Shown piece after piece: positions 36,960 through 45,790 of a stretch of 64,000 nucleotides of DNA. The notes under the pieces were generated by a model, which saw only the letters and a list, made by a program, of their open reading frames with translations, had not been told where the DNA came from and made no database searches. Every line of letters begins with the position of its first letter. The first letter of the stretch is position 1. Both the position numbers and the translations under genes were made by a program. Source of the stretch: Actinomyces faecalis (GTDB taxonomy: Bacteria > Actinomycetota > Actinomycetes > Actinomycetales > Actinomycetaceae); contig NZ_CP063418.1 of NCBI RefSeq assembly GCF_013184985.2, positions 2,634,356 through 2,698,355 on the forward strand. Direction: 5' to 3'.

Positions 36960-37601
36960 ATGACTACCAGCCGCACCAAGCGCGTCCGACTCACCGCTGA
37001 GCAGCGACGCGAGCAGATCGTCGACGTCGCCACGGACCTCGTGGCCCGCCACGGCTTCAGCGGGCTGTCCCTACAGGAGGTGGCCGACGCCGTCGGTATC
37101 ACCCAGGCCGGCCTGCTGCACTACATCGGCACCAAGAACGGGCTGCTCGAGCTTCTCCTGGACCAGCGCTACGACCGCCAGGGCACGCCACAGGACTTCA
37201 TCGACTCCGAGGACCCGGCGGCCACGCACCCTGAGGGCATCAGCCTGCCCGCCTACTTCCGCTACCTCGTCGCCTTCAACGAGGCCCGACCCCAGCTCAT
37301 GGGCCTGTACATGACGCTCGGTGTGGAGGCGACCGACCCCGAGCACCCGGCCTACCACTACTTCATCAACCGCCCTGAGCAGGTCTGGGAGTTCTACTCC
37401 CAGTTCACCTGGCGCCTACCTCCCCACGTCCACGACAACGGCGGCTGGCCAAGCATGCGGCCTCTGGTAGAGATGGCGATCGAGGCGATGGACGGGGCCC
37501 AGATCCGCTCCTTCCGCAGGCCCGAGGTCAGGCTGAGCCAGGAGTGGGCCCGCTGGGAGCCGGTGCTCTTCCCCTCCCCCGAGTGGGACGGCTACCGCTG
37601 A
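36960..37601 (+). CDS. TetR family transcriptional regulator
   Basis: A 213-residue protein with an N-terminal TetR DNA-binding domain (REQIVDVATDLVARHGFSGLSLQEVADAVGITQAGLLHYIGTKNGLLELLLDQRY). The C-terminal ligand domain is Tyr/Phe/Pro-rich. It lies 87 bases after the MFS gene; that gap holds an 8-bp inverted repeat (36892-36899, 36914-36921) that may dampen read-through. Context suggests it represses the MFS-tetR and GH42-GH30 units through the shared palindrome and is released by an imported sugar. Confidence 0.88.
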   Translation: MTTSRTKRVRLTAEQRREQIVDVATDLVARHGFSGLSLQEVADAVGITQAGLLHYIGTKNGLLELLLDQRYDRQGTPQDFIDSEDPAATHPEGISLPAYFRYLVAFNEARPQLMGLYMTLGVEATDPEHPAYHYFINRPEQVWEFYSQFTWRLPPHVHDNGGWPSMRPLVEMAIEAMDGAQIRSFRRPEVRLSQEWARWEPVLFPSPEWDGYR

Positions 37602-37619
37602 GGACTGCTGAGGACGACG

Positions 37620-37665
37620 ACGCAGGCGGGCCGGACAGTGAGGTCACCGTCCGGTCCGCCTGCGT
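37620..37665. terminator. Bidirectional terminator between tetR-type gene and GH30
   Basis: A stem of about 16 bp (CGCAGGCGGGCCGGAC against GTCCGGTCCGCCTGCG) with one G-T pair, between the convergent ends of the TetR gene and the GH30 gene. Confidence 0.75.
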
Positions 37666-37691
37666 CGCTACCTGGGCTGGCTGGTCCCGGG

Positions 37692-39083
37692 TCAGGCCAG
37701 CAGCTCGGCCGGCACGTGGATCGTGGAGACCGAGTCAGCCGGGAGCGTGGCCTTGATGAGCCTGCCCGCCGCGCCGAAGACGATCGGCATCTCCGTGGTC
37801 ATGTCGTTCTGGGCCGCGATGACGATCGAGCCGTCCGGGTTGGCGAAGGAGAGCACGTTCTCGTAACCGGTGTAGGACAGGGTCGGCAGGAAGCGTGCAC
37901 CGCGCTGGACGAAGTGAGCCAGATGCTTCCAGATGTAGTACTCGTAGTTGAAGGTGTAGGTGGCGTCAGCCGGGTCCACCGTGACGAAGGAGTTCTGGCT
38001 CCAGCCCCAGCGCGAGACACCGCCCTCGTCCAGAGACAGGTTCCAGTAGTCGTAGACGTTGGCGCCGTGGTTGAAGTAGTGGCGCATCATCGTCCAGGCG
38101 TAGCGGGCGTAGCGCCAGTCGTTCTTGCCGTCACCGCACTCCTGCTCGCTCTGGTAGATCTTGAGCTCGGGGTGGGCGTGGTGGACGTAGGGCACCGCGC
38201 CCTTGCCGGCCCACTGGAAGCCGACGCCGCGGATCTTGTCCCCGATCTCAGGATCGGCCAGGACCTCCTCGACCAGCTGCTCGTCGGGACGCTCCACGGT
38301 GCCGAGGAAGACCTCGACGTCACGCTTGCTCATCTCGGGAACGAGGTGACGCAGGAAGCGGGCCAGGCCCGCCGGAGTCCAGGTGCAGGAGGGGAAGACC
38401 TGGTCGGAGTTGAACTCGTTCTGCGGCATGACCATGGAGATGTCGATGCCGTGCTCGGCGTAGGCGTCGATGAACTTGCCGAAGTAGCACGCGTAGGCGT
38501 CCAGGTGCTCCTCGTCGAGGATGAAGCCGTCGGTGCCCTCGGGGATGGCGCGGTCCGGGGTCAGGCCGTTGTCGTAACGGGTCTGCTGGGCCATCGGGCT
38601 GGGCACGCCGCAGGCGTAGTGGCCGTTGGTCTTCATCCAGGTCGGCGGGCACCACGGCGAGGCCCACAGGCGCAGGTCCCCTCGCACCGCCTGGGCGGCC
38701 TTGATGAAGGGAACGAGCGTGGCCTCGTCGTGCTCGATCGAGAAGTCCCTGAGCTCAAAGTCTCCGGGGGTCTCGTCGTAGGAGTACCAGTCGATCGAGA
38801 AGTCGTTGGCGCCCACGGGCATACGGCACACCGAGGCGTTACCGCCCTCGGGGGAGAAGATCTCCTTGAGGATCTCGGCGCGCTCGTCCTCCGTGAGGCG
38901 GGCCAGCGAGGTCCAGCCCAGCTCGTTGAAGCACACGCCGAAGCCCTCGATCTCCTGAGCGGGCTTGTCGGTCTGGATGAGGGCACCGGGGAACTCGTCC
39001 ATCGGGGTGATCGTGACACCCGTGGCGGGCGTGGCCCAGGACTCGTGCTCGGTGGTGACGACCCAGGTGGGCTGTGCGGTCAT
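37692..39083 (-). CDS. GH30 family glycoside hydrolase
   Basis: A 463-residue protein with no signal peptide, so it acts in the cytoplasm. The TIM-barrel core starts EIEGFGVCFNELGWTSLARL and shows LWASPWCPPTWMKTNG, the acid/base region MVMPQNEF (Glu near residue 219) and the nucleophile region IYQSEQECG (near 313), then the flanking beta domain ending STIHVPAELLA. Family members are glucosylceramidases, beta-1,6-glucanases, beta-xylosidases or fucosidases; intracellular location beside a transporter suggests hydrolysis of an imported beta-glucoside disaccharide. ATG 39083 follows AAGGAGA. Downstream partner of GH42. Confidence 0.88.
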   Translation of the reverse strand: MTAQPTWVVTTEHESWATPATGVTITPMDEFPGALIQTDKPAQEIEGFGVCFNELGWTSLARLTEDERAEILKEIFSPEGGNASVCRMPVGANDFSIDWYSYDETPGDFELRDFSIEHDEATLVPFIKAAQAVRGDLRLWASPWCPPTWMKTNGHYACGVPSPMAQQTRYDNGLTPDRAIPEGTDGFILDEEHLDAYACYFGKFIDAYAEHGIDISMVMPQNEFNSDQVFPSCTWTPAGLARFLRHLVPEMSKRDVEVFLGTVERPDEQLVEEVLADPEIGDKIRGVGFQWAGKGAVPYVHHAHPELKIYQSEQECGDGKNDWRYARYAWTMMRHYFNHGANVYDYWNLSLDEGGVSRWGWSQNSFVTVDPADATYTFNYEYYIWKHLAHFVQRGARFLPTLSYTGYENVLSFANPDGSIVIAAQNDMTTEMPIVFGAAGRLIKATLPADSVSTIHVPAELLA

Positions 39084-39177
39084 GGAAGTCTCCTTACGTG
39101 TCTTGTGCGTCCTTGCAGTGGTCCCGGGACGGACCGGCCCGGGCGCGTCTGAGGCGCCTGCCCAGCGGCGGGCGAGC

Positions 39178-39209
39178 GGTCGCCGTCGTCGTGGGTGACG
39201 ACGGCGACC
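39178..39209 (-). terminator. Hairpin between GH42 and GH30 genes
   Basis: A perfect 13-bp stem GGTCGCCGTCGTC / GACGACGGCGACC with loop GTGGGT, seven bases beyond the GH42 stop. It may partly terminate transcription so that GH30 is made in smaller amount. Confidence 0.65.
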
Positions 39210-39215
39210 CGAGGC

Positions 39216-41333
39216 TCAGGCCTGCTCGCCCTCCAGGGCGAGCACTCCCCATCCGGGCAGCGTCACGGTGGTACCCGCCGCCAGGACGGCGCCGGGCTCA
39301 CCGAGCGTGCCCAGCACGTCGGTACCGCCCACCGGGAGGGTGAGGGTGACGGGCTCGTGGCTGTAGCGCAGGAGGTAGGCCAGCGGTCGGTCGGCACCGT
39401 TGACACCCTTGCGCACGGTGACCTGGCCAGCGAGCTCGCCCGCCCAGTCGGTCACGCCAGCACGCTCGGCCACGAGCGTGACGACGGCGCGCACCACCTC
39501 GGGGCTGGCCCAGGCAGCCAGGTGGGTGATGGAACCCGAGCCGACGGCGCGGGCCGCGATGGCCGGGCCGGACCAGGCGTGGTGGTCGTAGGTAGCCAGG
39601 ACCTCGACGTCGTCCACGCCCTCGACGGGGGTCATGAGCTCCATGAAGTGGGTCAGCCCCAGGTCGGCGCCCTCGGGCAGGGCGGCGGCGAGCGCCCCGG
39701 CGGGAGCCAGCCGTACGCCGTCGGGCCGGGTGAACTGGTCGGTGCCCAGGCCGAGCAGGCTGGACAGGCCGTGGGGCTGACGGTCGGTGAAGACCTGGAC
39801 GTTCTCGTCGGCGACGGCGGTGCGGAAGGTCGTCACCAGGTGGCCACCGCCCTCGACGAAGGCGCGCAGGCTGGCAATGGTCTCCTCCGGCGTGACGTAC
39901 AGGGCCGGAGCCAGCAGGACGTCGTAGCGAGCCAGACGCTCGACCGGGGCGTCGGCCGGCACGATGTCAGCCTCAAGGTTGGCCTCGAACAGGGCGTCGT
40001 AGACCAGGCGGAAGACGTCGTTGTAGCTGGCGCCGCCCCCGCCGAAGTGGCGCGGGAAGCCGGAGTCGATGGAGAACCACTCCAGGGCCGTGTAGGCCTC
40101 GTTGGAGACCATGACGGCGATCTTGTTGCGCTTGGTCAGGCCTGCCAGCGACGCGGCGTGCTCCTTGATCTCAGCGCCGAAGCGGGCCGCCTCCAGGTAG
40201 GTGGGGTTGGCGGAGTAGTCCTGGGAGACCAGGCCCTTCCAGTAGGTCTCGAAGGAGTTGTGGAGCGAGCCCCAGTGCCAGTACATGATGCCGTGCGCGC
40301 CGGAGGCGAGGTGGGAGTAGGCCTGCAGGCGCAGCTGGCCGGGGTAGGGCAGCCATCCCATCTGCCCCTGGGCCTCGGTCTCCAGGACCAGGTAGGGCGC
40401 GCCGTCCTTGAGGCTGCGGTTGACGTCCCCACCGAAGGCGATCTCCTTGCCCGTGAGCTGGTCCTCGGTGGGGTGGTAGATGTCGACCCCGGCCAGGGTG
40501 ACGGCCTCGGCCGCCTTGAAGTGGTCGACCGCGGGCTGGATCCCGAAGGAGTAGCCACGCCACTCGTAGTCGAAGTTGTGGGTGACGAACTGGTCCTCGC
40601 GGCGGTACTCGTCCACGATGGCGCGCTGCCACAGGAGGAAGTCAGTGACGAGTGAGCGGCGGAAGGAGTCGAAGGCTGCGGCTAGGGAGCCGTTGATCGT
40701 CTGGTTGACGTCCGGGAACTCCTCCCAGGCGTTGATCCGGTTGGCCCAGTAGTTCAGGCCGTAGGCCGCGTTGAGGGCGTCGAGGTCGCCGCCAAAGCGC
40801 TTCCTGAGCGAGTCGACGAAGGCGCGCTGGATGTCAGCGTTGTAGGCGTCGTAGTACTTGGTCTCGTTGTCCAGCTGGAAGCCGATGACGTTCTCACGCG
40901 GGGCGGTGTGGGCCACGAGCGCACGGATGGCCTGCTCGCCGTAGTAGCGGTAGGCAGGAGCGGTGATGTCCATGTTCTGGCGTGGACCGTACTTGTTCGG
41001 GGTCCCCTGGGCGTTGACGCCCATGACCTCGGGGTGGCGGGCGACGAGCCAGGTGGGCACCGCGGCGGTGGGCGTCCCGATGATGACCTCGAGGCCGTGG
41101 GCGGCTGCCGCGTCGATCGCGCGGTCGACGTGGGTGAAGTCGAAGACGCCGGGGGCGGGGTTCCAGGTGCCCCAGGTGAACTCCGCGATGCGGATGGTGG
41201 TGAAGCCGGCCTCGACCATCATCTGCATGTCGCGCTCGAGGCGGTCCTCGCCTGCCGAGGCAGGGGTGTACTCGTCGTAGTAGGCCGCGCCGAACAGGAG
41301 ACGGTTCGCGGAGCTCGTTGTCGGGCTTGTCAT
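39216..41333 (-). CDS. GH42 beta-galactosidase
   Basis: A 705-residue cytoplasmic enzyme. The GH42 barrel has FGAAYYDEYTPASAGEDRLERDMQMMVEAGFTTIRIAEF, the acid/base region NVIGFQLDNET (Glu near residue 152) and the nucleophile region YLVLETEAQGQMGW (Glu near 318), then the trimerisation domain (LAPALYVTPEETIASLRAFVEGGGHLVTTF) and the C-terminal beta domain. It hydrolyses beta-galactosides of plant or host glycans or lactose. ATG 41333 follows GGAGG. First gene of a minus-strand unit with GH30. Confidence 0.94.
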   Translation of the reverse strand: MTSPTTSSANRLLFGAAYYDEYTPASAGEDRLERDMQMMVEAGFTTIRIAEFTWGTWNPAPGVFDFTHVDRAIDAAAAHGLEVIIGTPTAAVPTWLVARHPEVMGVNAQGTPNKYGPRQNMDITAPAYRYYGEQAIRALVAHTAPRENVIGFQLDNETKYYDAYNADIQRAFVDSLRKRFGGDLDALNAAYGLNYWANRINAWEEFPDVNQTINGSLAAAFDSFRRSLVTDFLLWQRAIVDEYRREDQFVTHNFDYEWRGYSFGIQPAVDHFKAAEAVTLAGVDIYHPTEDQLTGKEIAFGGDVNRSLKDGAPYLVLETEAQGQMGWLPYPGQLRLQAYSHLASGAHGIMYWHWGSLHNSFETYWKGLVSQDYSANPTYLEAARFGAEIKEHAASLAGLTKRNKIAVMVSNEAYTALEWFSIDSGFPRHFGGGGASYNDVFRLVYDALFEANLEADIVPADAPVERLARYDVLLAPALYVTPEETIASLRAFVEGGGHLVTTFRTAVADENVQVFTDRQPHGLSSLLGLGTDQFTRPDGVRLAPAGALAAALPEGADLGLTHFMELMTPVEGVDDVEVLATYDHHAWSGPAIAARAVGSGSITHLAAWASPEVVRAVVTLVAERAGVTDWAGELAGQVTVRKGVNGADRPLAYLLRYSHEPVTLTLPVGGTDVLGTLGEPGAVLAAGTTVTLPGWGVLALEGEQA

Positions 41334-41362
41334 GGTGACCTCCTGCGGCGCCCTCGCCGCTT

Positions 41363-41408
41363 ATCTAGTAGTTACTAGATAGTAGACGATAAGAGCGCCC
41401 TCTGTGAA
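41363..41408 (-). promoter_or_regulatory. Promoter and TetR-type operator of the GH42-GH30 unit
   Basis: On the minus strand TTCACA (41408-41403), an 18-base spacer and TACTAT (41384-41379) form a candidate promoter. A palindrome ATCTAGTA-GT-TACTAGAT (41363-41380) and the 14-mer TACTAGATAGTAGA (41373-41386, identical to 35477-35490) overlap the -10 box. Confidence 0.65.
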
Positions 41409-41412
41409 GCCC

Positions 41413-41551
41413 TGGCGGCGTGCATCCGTCATACCGCGGCGTACTCAGACAATGAGGGCGTGTCCCTCAACGCATCAGGACACGCCCTCAGATGTCACCC
41501 ACGCCACCACGACACGGATGCACGCCGGCTACCAGCGATAACACGCCGCCA
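41413..41551. repeat. Nested inverted-repeat intergenic element, copy 2
   Basis: Bounded by TGGCGGCGTG (41413-41422) and CACGCCGCCA (41542-41551), like copy 1. Inside are two further perfect inverted repeats: 14-bp arms 41416-41429 / 41514-41527 and 13-bp arms 41453-41465 / 41478-41490. It has no reading frame of its own. Confidence 0.65.
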
Positions 41552-41559
41552 TGACCTAT

Positions 41560-41644
41560 GCACGCCCCCGTGCACGGAAACATGGCTCATCCGCAGGGCG
41601 GCGTTGACGGCCAGGTAGCACGCACGCCCCCGTGCACGGAAACA
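41560..41644. repeat. 23-bp direct repeat with internal hairpin
   Basis: The unit GCACGCCCCCGTGCACGGAA(aca) occurs at 41560-41582 and 41622-41644, 62 bases apart. Each copy contains the hairpin GCACG-CCCC-CGTGC. The second copy ends seven bases before the serA stop codon and may help terminate serA. Confidence 0.7.
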
Positions 41645-41650
41645 CGCCGC

Positions 41651-42835
41651 TCAGGACCGGGCTGGGATCAGACGCACGCTCTGCACGCCGTCGATCCCGC
41701 GGACCTCCTCAGCCAGCTGGGAGTCAGCATCGCCCTCGACGTCGACCAGCGTCACCGCCAGCTCACCGCGGGAGCGGTTGAGGAGGTTGGCGATGTTGTG
41801 GCCGCGCTGGGCGACGAGCGTGGAGACCTGGCCGACCATGTTCGGCACGTTCTTGTTGACGATGAGGAGGCGGAAGGTGCCAGGCTCACGCGCCATCACC
41901 GCCTCGGGGAAGTTGACCGAGTTGTGGATCTGGCCGTCCTCGAGGAAGCCGCGCAGCTCGTCCACCGCCATGACGGCGCAGTTGCGCTCGGCCTCCTTGG
42001 TGGAAGCACCCAGGTGGGGCAGCGAGATGCACTTAGGGTGCTTGTGGACCGCCGTCGACGGGAAGTCGCAGACGTAGCCAGCCAGGTAGTCCTGGTCAAG
42101 CGCGGAGACGATCGCCGCCTCGTCCACGATCTCGGGCCGGGCGAAGTTGAGGATGACGGCCGAGTGCTTCATCAGGGCCAGACGCTGGGTCGAGACCAGA
42201 CCACGGGTGGCGTCGATGAGAGGGACGTGGACGGTGAGGACGTCGGCCCGCTTGAAGACCTCCTCCATCGACTCCGCACGCTCGACCTCAGCGGACAGGT
42301 TCCAGGCGTGGTCGACGGAGATGGCCGGGTCGTAGCCCACCACCTTCAGGCCCAGCCCGAGCGCCGCGTTGGCCACGCGCACGCCGATCGCTCCCAGACC
42401 GATGACACCGAGGGTCTTGCCTGGCAGCTCAAAGCCGACGAACTGCTTCTTGCCGGCCTCCACCGCCTTGGCGATCTCGGCGTCGGTGCCTGAGAGCTCG
42501 TGGGCGAAGCGGGCGGCGGGAATGAGGTTGCGCGAGGTGATGAACAGGCCGGCCAGGACCAGCTCCTTGACCGCGTTGGCGTTGGCACCGGGGGTGTTGA
42601 AGACCGGGACACCGCGCTTGGTCATCTCAGCCACGGGGATGTTGTTCGTCCCGGCGCCGGCGCGGGCGATGGCCTGGACGGACTCCGGGATCGGGGTGTC
42701 GTGCAGCTTGGCCGACCGCACGAGCAGGGCGTCGGGAGAGTCGACGCTCTCGCCAACCTCGTAGCGCTCAGCGGGGAAACGGGTCAGTCCGCTGGCGGAG
42801 ATGGCGTTGAGGGTCTTGACGCGCAGCTTGGTCAT
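41651..42835 (-). CDS. serA: D-3-phosphoglycerate dehydrogenase
   Basis: A 394-residue enzyme for the first step of serine synthesis. It has AGTNNIPV, the NAD-binding GVIGLGAIGVRVANAALGLG, the catalytic region ISLPHLGASTKEAERN and a C-terminal ACT domain (FRLLIVNKNVPNMVGQVSTLVAQRGHNIANLLN) for serine feedback. The intervening domain of the long mycobacterial type is absent. Two adjacent ATGs (42838, 42835) exist; the second has the better distance to GGAAGGA. It follows serC on the same strand with a terminator-like hairpin between them. Confidence 0.95.
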   Translation of the reverse strand: MTKLRVKTLNAISASGLTRFPAERYEVGESVDSPDALLVRSAKLHDTPIPESVQAIARAGAGTNNIPVAEMTKRGVPVFNTPGANANAVKELVLAGLFITSRNLIPAARFAHELSGTDAEIAKAVEAGKKQFVGFELPGKTLGVIGLGAIGVRVANAALGLGLKVVGYDPAISVDHAWNLSAEVERAESMEEVFKRADVLTVHVPLIDATRGLVSTQRLALMKHSAVILNFARPEIVDEAAIVSALDQDYLAGYVCDFPSTAVHKHPKCISLPHLGASTKEAERNCAVMAVDELRGFLEDGQIHNSVNFPEAVMAREPGTFRLLIVNKNVPNMVGQVSTLVAQRGHNIANLLNRSRGELAVTLVDVEGDADSQLAEEVRGIDGVQSVRLIPARS

Positions 42836-42949
42836 CATGGTCCTTCCGGTGCTGGCGGCTTGCAGGCGTAGTGAATCAGGCTGGGACAGTCATCTAGGAA
42901 ACACTCAGGAAACCGTCTTCCGGCTCCCGCGTGGGCGGCCACGGGCTCG

Positions 42950-42990
42950 GGTGGGCCGACGGCGGAGCCTGGCTGCGCCGTCGGCCCACC
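42950..42990 (-). terminator. Terminator after serC
   Basis: A perfect 15-bp stem (42950-42964 and 42976-42990) with an 11-base loop, seven bases beyond the serC stop. Confidence 0.8.
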
Positions 42991-42996
42991 TCGCGC

Positions 42997-44085
42997 TCAG
43001 CCGTGGGTGCGCTCGAAATCAGCCATGTAGTCGATCAGGGCGCTCACGCCCTCATCGGTCATGGCGTTGTAGATCGAGGCTCGCATGCCGCCAACGCTGC
43101 GGTGGCCCTTGAGGTTGACGAGCCCGGCGGCACTGGCGCCGGCGAGGAAGTCGGCGTCGAGAGAGGGGTCGGCCAGCGTGAAGGGGACGTTCATCGCCGA
43201 GCGCGATCCGGGCTCCACCGGGTTGTGGTAGAAGCCGGAGGAGTCGATGGCCTCGTACAGGCGGGCGGCCTTGGCGTCGTTGCGCTGCGCCATGGCCTCC
43301 AGACCGCCCTCGTCCTCGATCCAGTGCAGGATGAGGCCGAGCAGGTAGATGGAGAAGGTGGGCGGGGTGTTGAGCATGGAGTCGTTGTCCGCCATGACCT
43401 GCCAGTCCCAGATCGCCGGGACGTCCGAGCGGGCGTGACCCATCAGGTCGCGGCGGATGATGGAGATGTCCATACCGGCCGGGCCGAGGTTCTTCTGTGC
43501 ACCGCCGAAGACGACGCCGAACTGGGTGACGTCGATGGGACGCGAGAGGTACATGGAGGACACGTCTGCCACGATCGGCACGCCTGCGGCCTCCTCGGTG
43601 GGCACGTAGGGCATGGCGACGCCACCGATGGTCTCGTTGGCGCAGTAGCCGAGGTACGTGGCGTCGGCGGGGACGGTGAAGGAGCCGGGGGCAGGGGTGG
43701 TGGTGTAGGAGGAGCCGGCCTCGTCAGCGACGACCTTGACCTCCAGGCCCTGACGGGTGGCCTCCTTGATCGCCTTCTTTGACCACTGACCCGTACTGAG
43801 GTAGGCGATCGTGTCCCCGCGCTGGGTGAGGTTGCCGGGGATGGCGGAGAACTGGCCGGTGGCACCGCCGGCAAGGAAGAGCACGGCATAGTCGTCCGGG
43901 ACGCCGGCCAGGCGGCGGATCGTGGCCTCGGCGTCAGCGGCGCACTCGGTGAAGTCCTTGCCGCGGTGAGAGACCTCGAGGACGCTCATTCCAGAACCTC
44001 GCCAGTCGGTGAGCTCGGCGGAGGCCTGCTCAAGAACGGGGAGAGGGAGCTGGGCGGGTCCTGCTGAGAAGTTATGCACGCGCAT
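42997..44085 (-). CDS. serC: Phosphoserine aminotransferase
   Basis: A 362-residue PLP enzyme, the second step of serine synthesis. Signatures are MRVHNFSAGPAQLPLPVLEQA, EVSHRGKDF, LFLAGGATGQFSAIPGN, the PLP-lysine region VVFGGAQKNLGPAGMDISI, and SVGGMRASIYNAM near the end. ATG 44085 follows GGAG. Together with serA it forms the serine arm of the window. Confidence 0.96.
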   Translation of the reverse strand: MRVHNFSAGPAQLPLPVLEQASAELTDWRGSGMSVLEVSHRGKDFTECAADAEATIRRLAGVPDDYAVLFLAGGATGQFSAIPGNLTQRGDTIAYLSTGQWSKKAIKEATRQGLEVKVVADEAGSSYTTTPAPGSFTVPADATYLGYCANETIGGVAMPYVPTEEAAGVPIVADVSSMYLSRPIDVTQFGVVFGGAQKNLGPAGMDISIIRRDLMGHARSDVPAIWDWQVMADNDSMLNTPPTFSIYLLGLILHWIEDEGGLEAMAQRNDAKAARLYEAIDSSGFYHNPVEPGSRSAMNVPFTLADPSLDADFLAGASAAGLVNLKGHRSVGGMRASIYNAMTDEGVSALIDYMADFERTHG

Positions 44086-44218
44086 ACTCCATCTTTGCCC
44101 ACATCTCAGCGAATGGGCAAAGTGGTCTCACGGCGCGGGCCGCAACCACGAAAGTGGACCAGACAGGGCACGAAATCTAGACCAGACAGAGCACGAGCAC
44201 CAGGAACGGCGCGCCGGC

Positions 44219-45688
44219 CTACTTCTCTCCTCGTGCGGCCCACCACGAGTGCAGGGCCTGGCGAGCCAGGTCCTCACCCATCGGCCCCTTCTCCATGCGC
44301 AGGTCCATGAGGAAGCGGTACGCCTGCCCCACGACCGGGCCCGGCTCGATCCCCAGCTCGGCCATGATCTGCTGGCCGTCCAGGTCGGGACGGATCGCCG
44401 CGAGCTCCTCCTCCTCGGCGAGCTGGGCGATGCGCTCCTCCAGGTCGTCGTAGGCCGCCGAGAGCATCTGCGCCTTGCGCTTGTTGCCCGTCGTCACGTC
44501 CGCACGCGTGAGGCGGTGCAGGCGCTCCAGCAGCGGCCCGGCGTCCGTGACGTAGCGGCGCACCGCCGAGTCGGACCAGCGCGCGTCGGCGTAGCCGTGG
44601 AAGCGCAGGTGCAGCTCGACCAGCCGCGCCACGTCCTTGATGGTCTGCTTGTCAAAGCGCAGAGCCGTCAGACGCTTCCTGGCCATCCGCGCCCCTACGA
44701 GGTCGTGGGCGTGGAAGGTGACCACGCCACCTCCCTCGAAGCGGCGGGTCGCCGGCTTGCCGATGTCGTGGAGCAGGGCGGCCAGGCGCAGCACGAGGTC
44801 GGGAGCCGGAACCGGTCCCTGCGGCCCGGTCTCCAGCGCGATCGCCTGGTCGAGCACCGTGAGGGTGTGCTCATAGACGTCCTTGTGGCGCCCCTTCTCG
44901 TCCACGGTCTCCTGCAGGGCGGACAGCTCCGGCAGGACGACGTCGGCCACCCCGGAGTGCACCATGAGCTCCAGCCCGCGCCGGGGCCAGCGGGAGGTCA
45001 GCAGCCGCTCCAGCTCAGCCCGCACGCGCTCCGCCGAGACGATCTCCAGCCGCCCGGCCATCTCGCTCATGGCCTCCAGGACGTCCACCTCGACGTCGAG
45101 GCCGAGCTGGGCCGCAAACCGCGCCGCGCGCATGATGCGTAACGGGTCGTCGTCAAAGGACTGCACGGCCGTGACGGGTGTGCGCAGCACGCCTGCCTCA
45201 AGATCAGCACGCCCCCCGCAGGGGTCCACCAGCTCCAGGTCCGGCAGTCGCAGCGCCATGGCATTGACGGTGAAGTCACGGCGGGTGAGGTCACCCTCCA
45301 GCGTGTCCCCGTAGGCGACGACGGGCTTGCGTGAGCCGACCTCGTACTCCTCGGTGCGGTACGTCGTCACCTCGACGACGACGTCGCCCTTACGCGCCCC
45401 GATGGTGCCGAACTCCTTGCCGATGTCCCAGCAGGCGTCACCCCACTGGGTGAGGATCGCCTCGGTCTCGTCGGGCCGGGCGGAGGTGGTGCAGTCCAGG
45501 TCGTGAGGCACCACGCCGAGGAAGGCGTCACGCACCGGTCCACCCACCAGGGCCAGCTCGTGGCCCGCACGCACGAAGAGGTGCCCTAGGGCTGCCAGCG
45601 AGGGCGGCAGCTGCGCCAGGGCGTCCAGGGCTGTCTCAGTCAGGCCGCGAGGTGTGGAGGAGGCGGAGGTCGCGTTCGTCGTCGTCAT
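44219..45688 (-). CDS. CCA-adding tRNA nucleotidyltransferase with HD domain
   Basis: A 489-residue class II nucleotidyltransferase. The head has LALVGGPVRDAFLGVVPHDLDCTTSA (Mg2+-binding DxD), EVTTYRTEEYE, RRDFTVNAMALRL, DPLRIMRAARFAAQLG; an HD domain follows (LRLAALLHDIGKPATRRF). It adds or repairs the 3' CCA of tRNAs. ATG 45688 was chosen because the long open frame upstream runs antisense to the Nudix gene. It is divergent from the Nudix gene, the standard actinobacterial arrangement. Confidence 0.94.
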   Translation of the reverse strand: MTTTNATSASSTPRGLTETALDALAQLPPSLAALGHLFVRAGHELALVGGPVRDAFLGVVPHDLDCTTSARPDETEAILTQWGDACWDIGKEFGTIGARKGDVVVEVTTYRTEEYEVGSRKPVVAYGDTLEGDLTRRDFTVNAMALRLPDLELVDPCGGRADLEAGVLRTPVTAVQSFDDDPLRIMRAARFAAQLGLDVEVDVLEAMSEMAGRLEIVSAERVRAELERLLTSRWPRRGLELMVHSGVADVVLPELSALQETVDEKGRHKDVYEHTLTVLDQAIALETGPQGPVPAPDLVLRLAALLHDIGKPATRRFEGGGVVTFHAHDLVGARMARKRLTALRFDKQTIKDVARLVELHLRFHGYADARWSDSAVRRYVTDAGPLLERLHRLTRADVTTGNKRKAQMLSAAYDDLEERIAQLAEEEELAAIRPDLDGQQIMAELGIEPGPVVGQAYRFLMDLRMEKGPMGEDLARQALHSWWAARGEK

Positions 45689-45790
45689 CGACCCTAGAGT
45701 GCCATCTTTTCCCCGCCGCACGCCTGCCTGCCAGGCACGCCACCTCGGACCTGGGCCAAGACTCACGTCAAGACCGCCTAGAGTGTCCCT

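Noticed and set aside
44158..44195. Direct repeat GACCAGACAGRGCACGA before serC
   Set aside because: Two short imperfect copies in a 133-base gap; too little to support a site or element.
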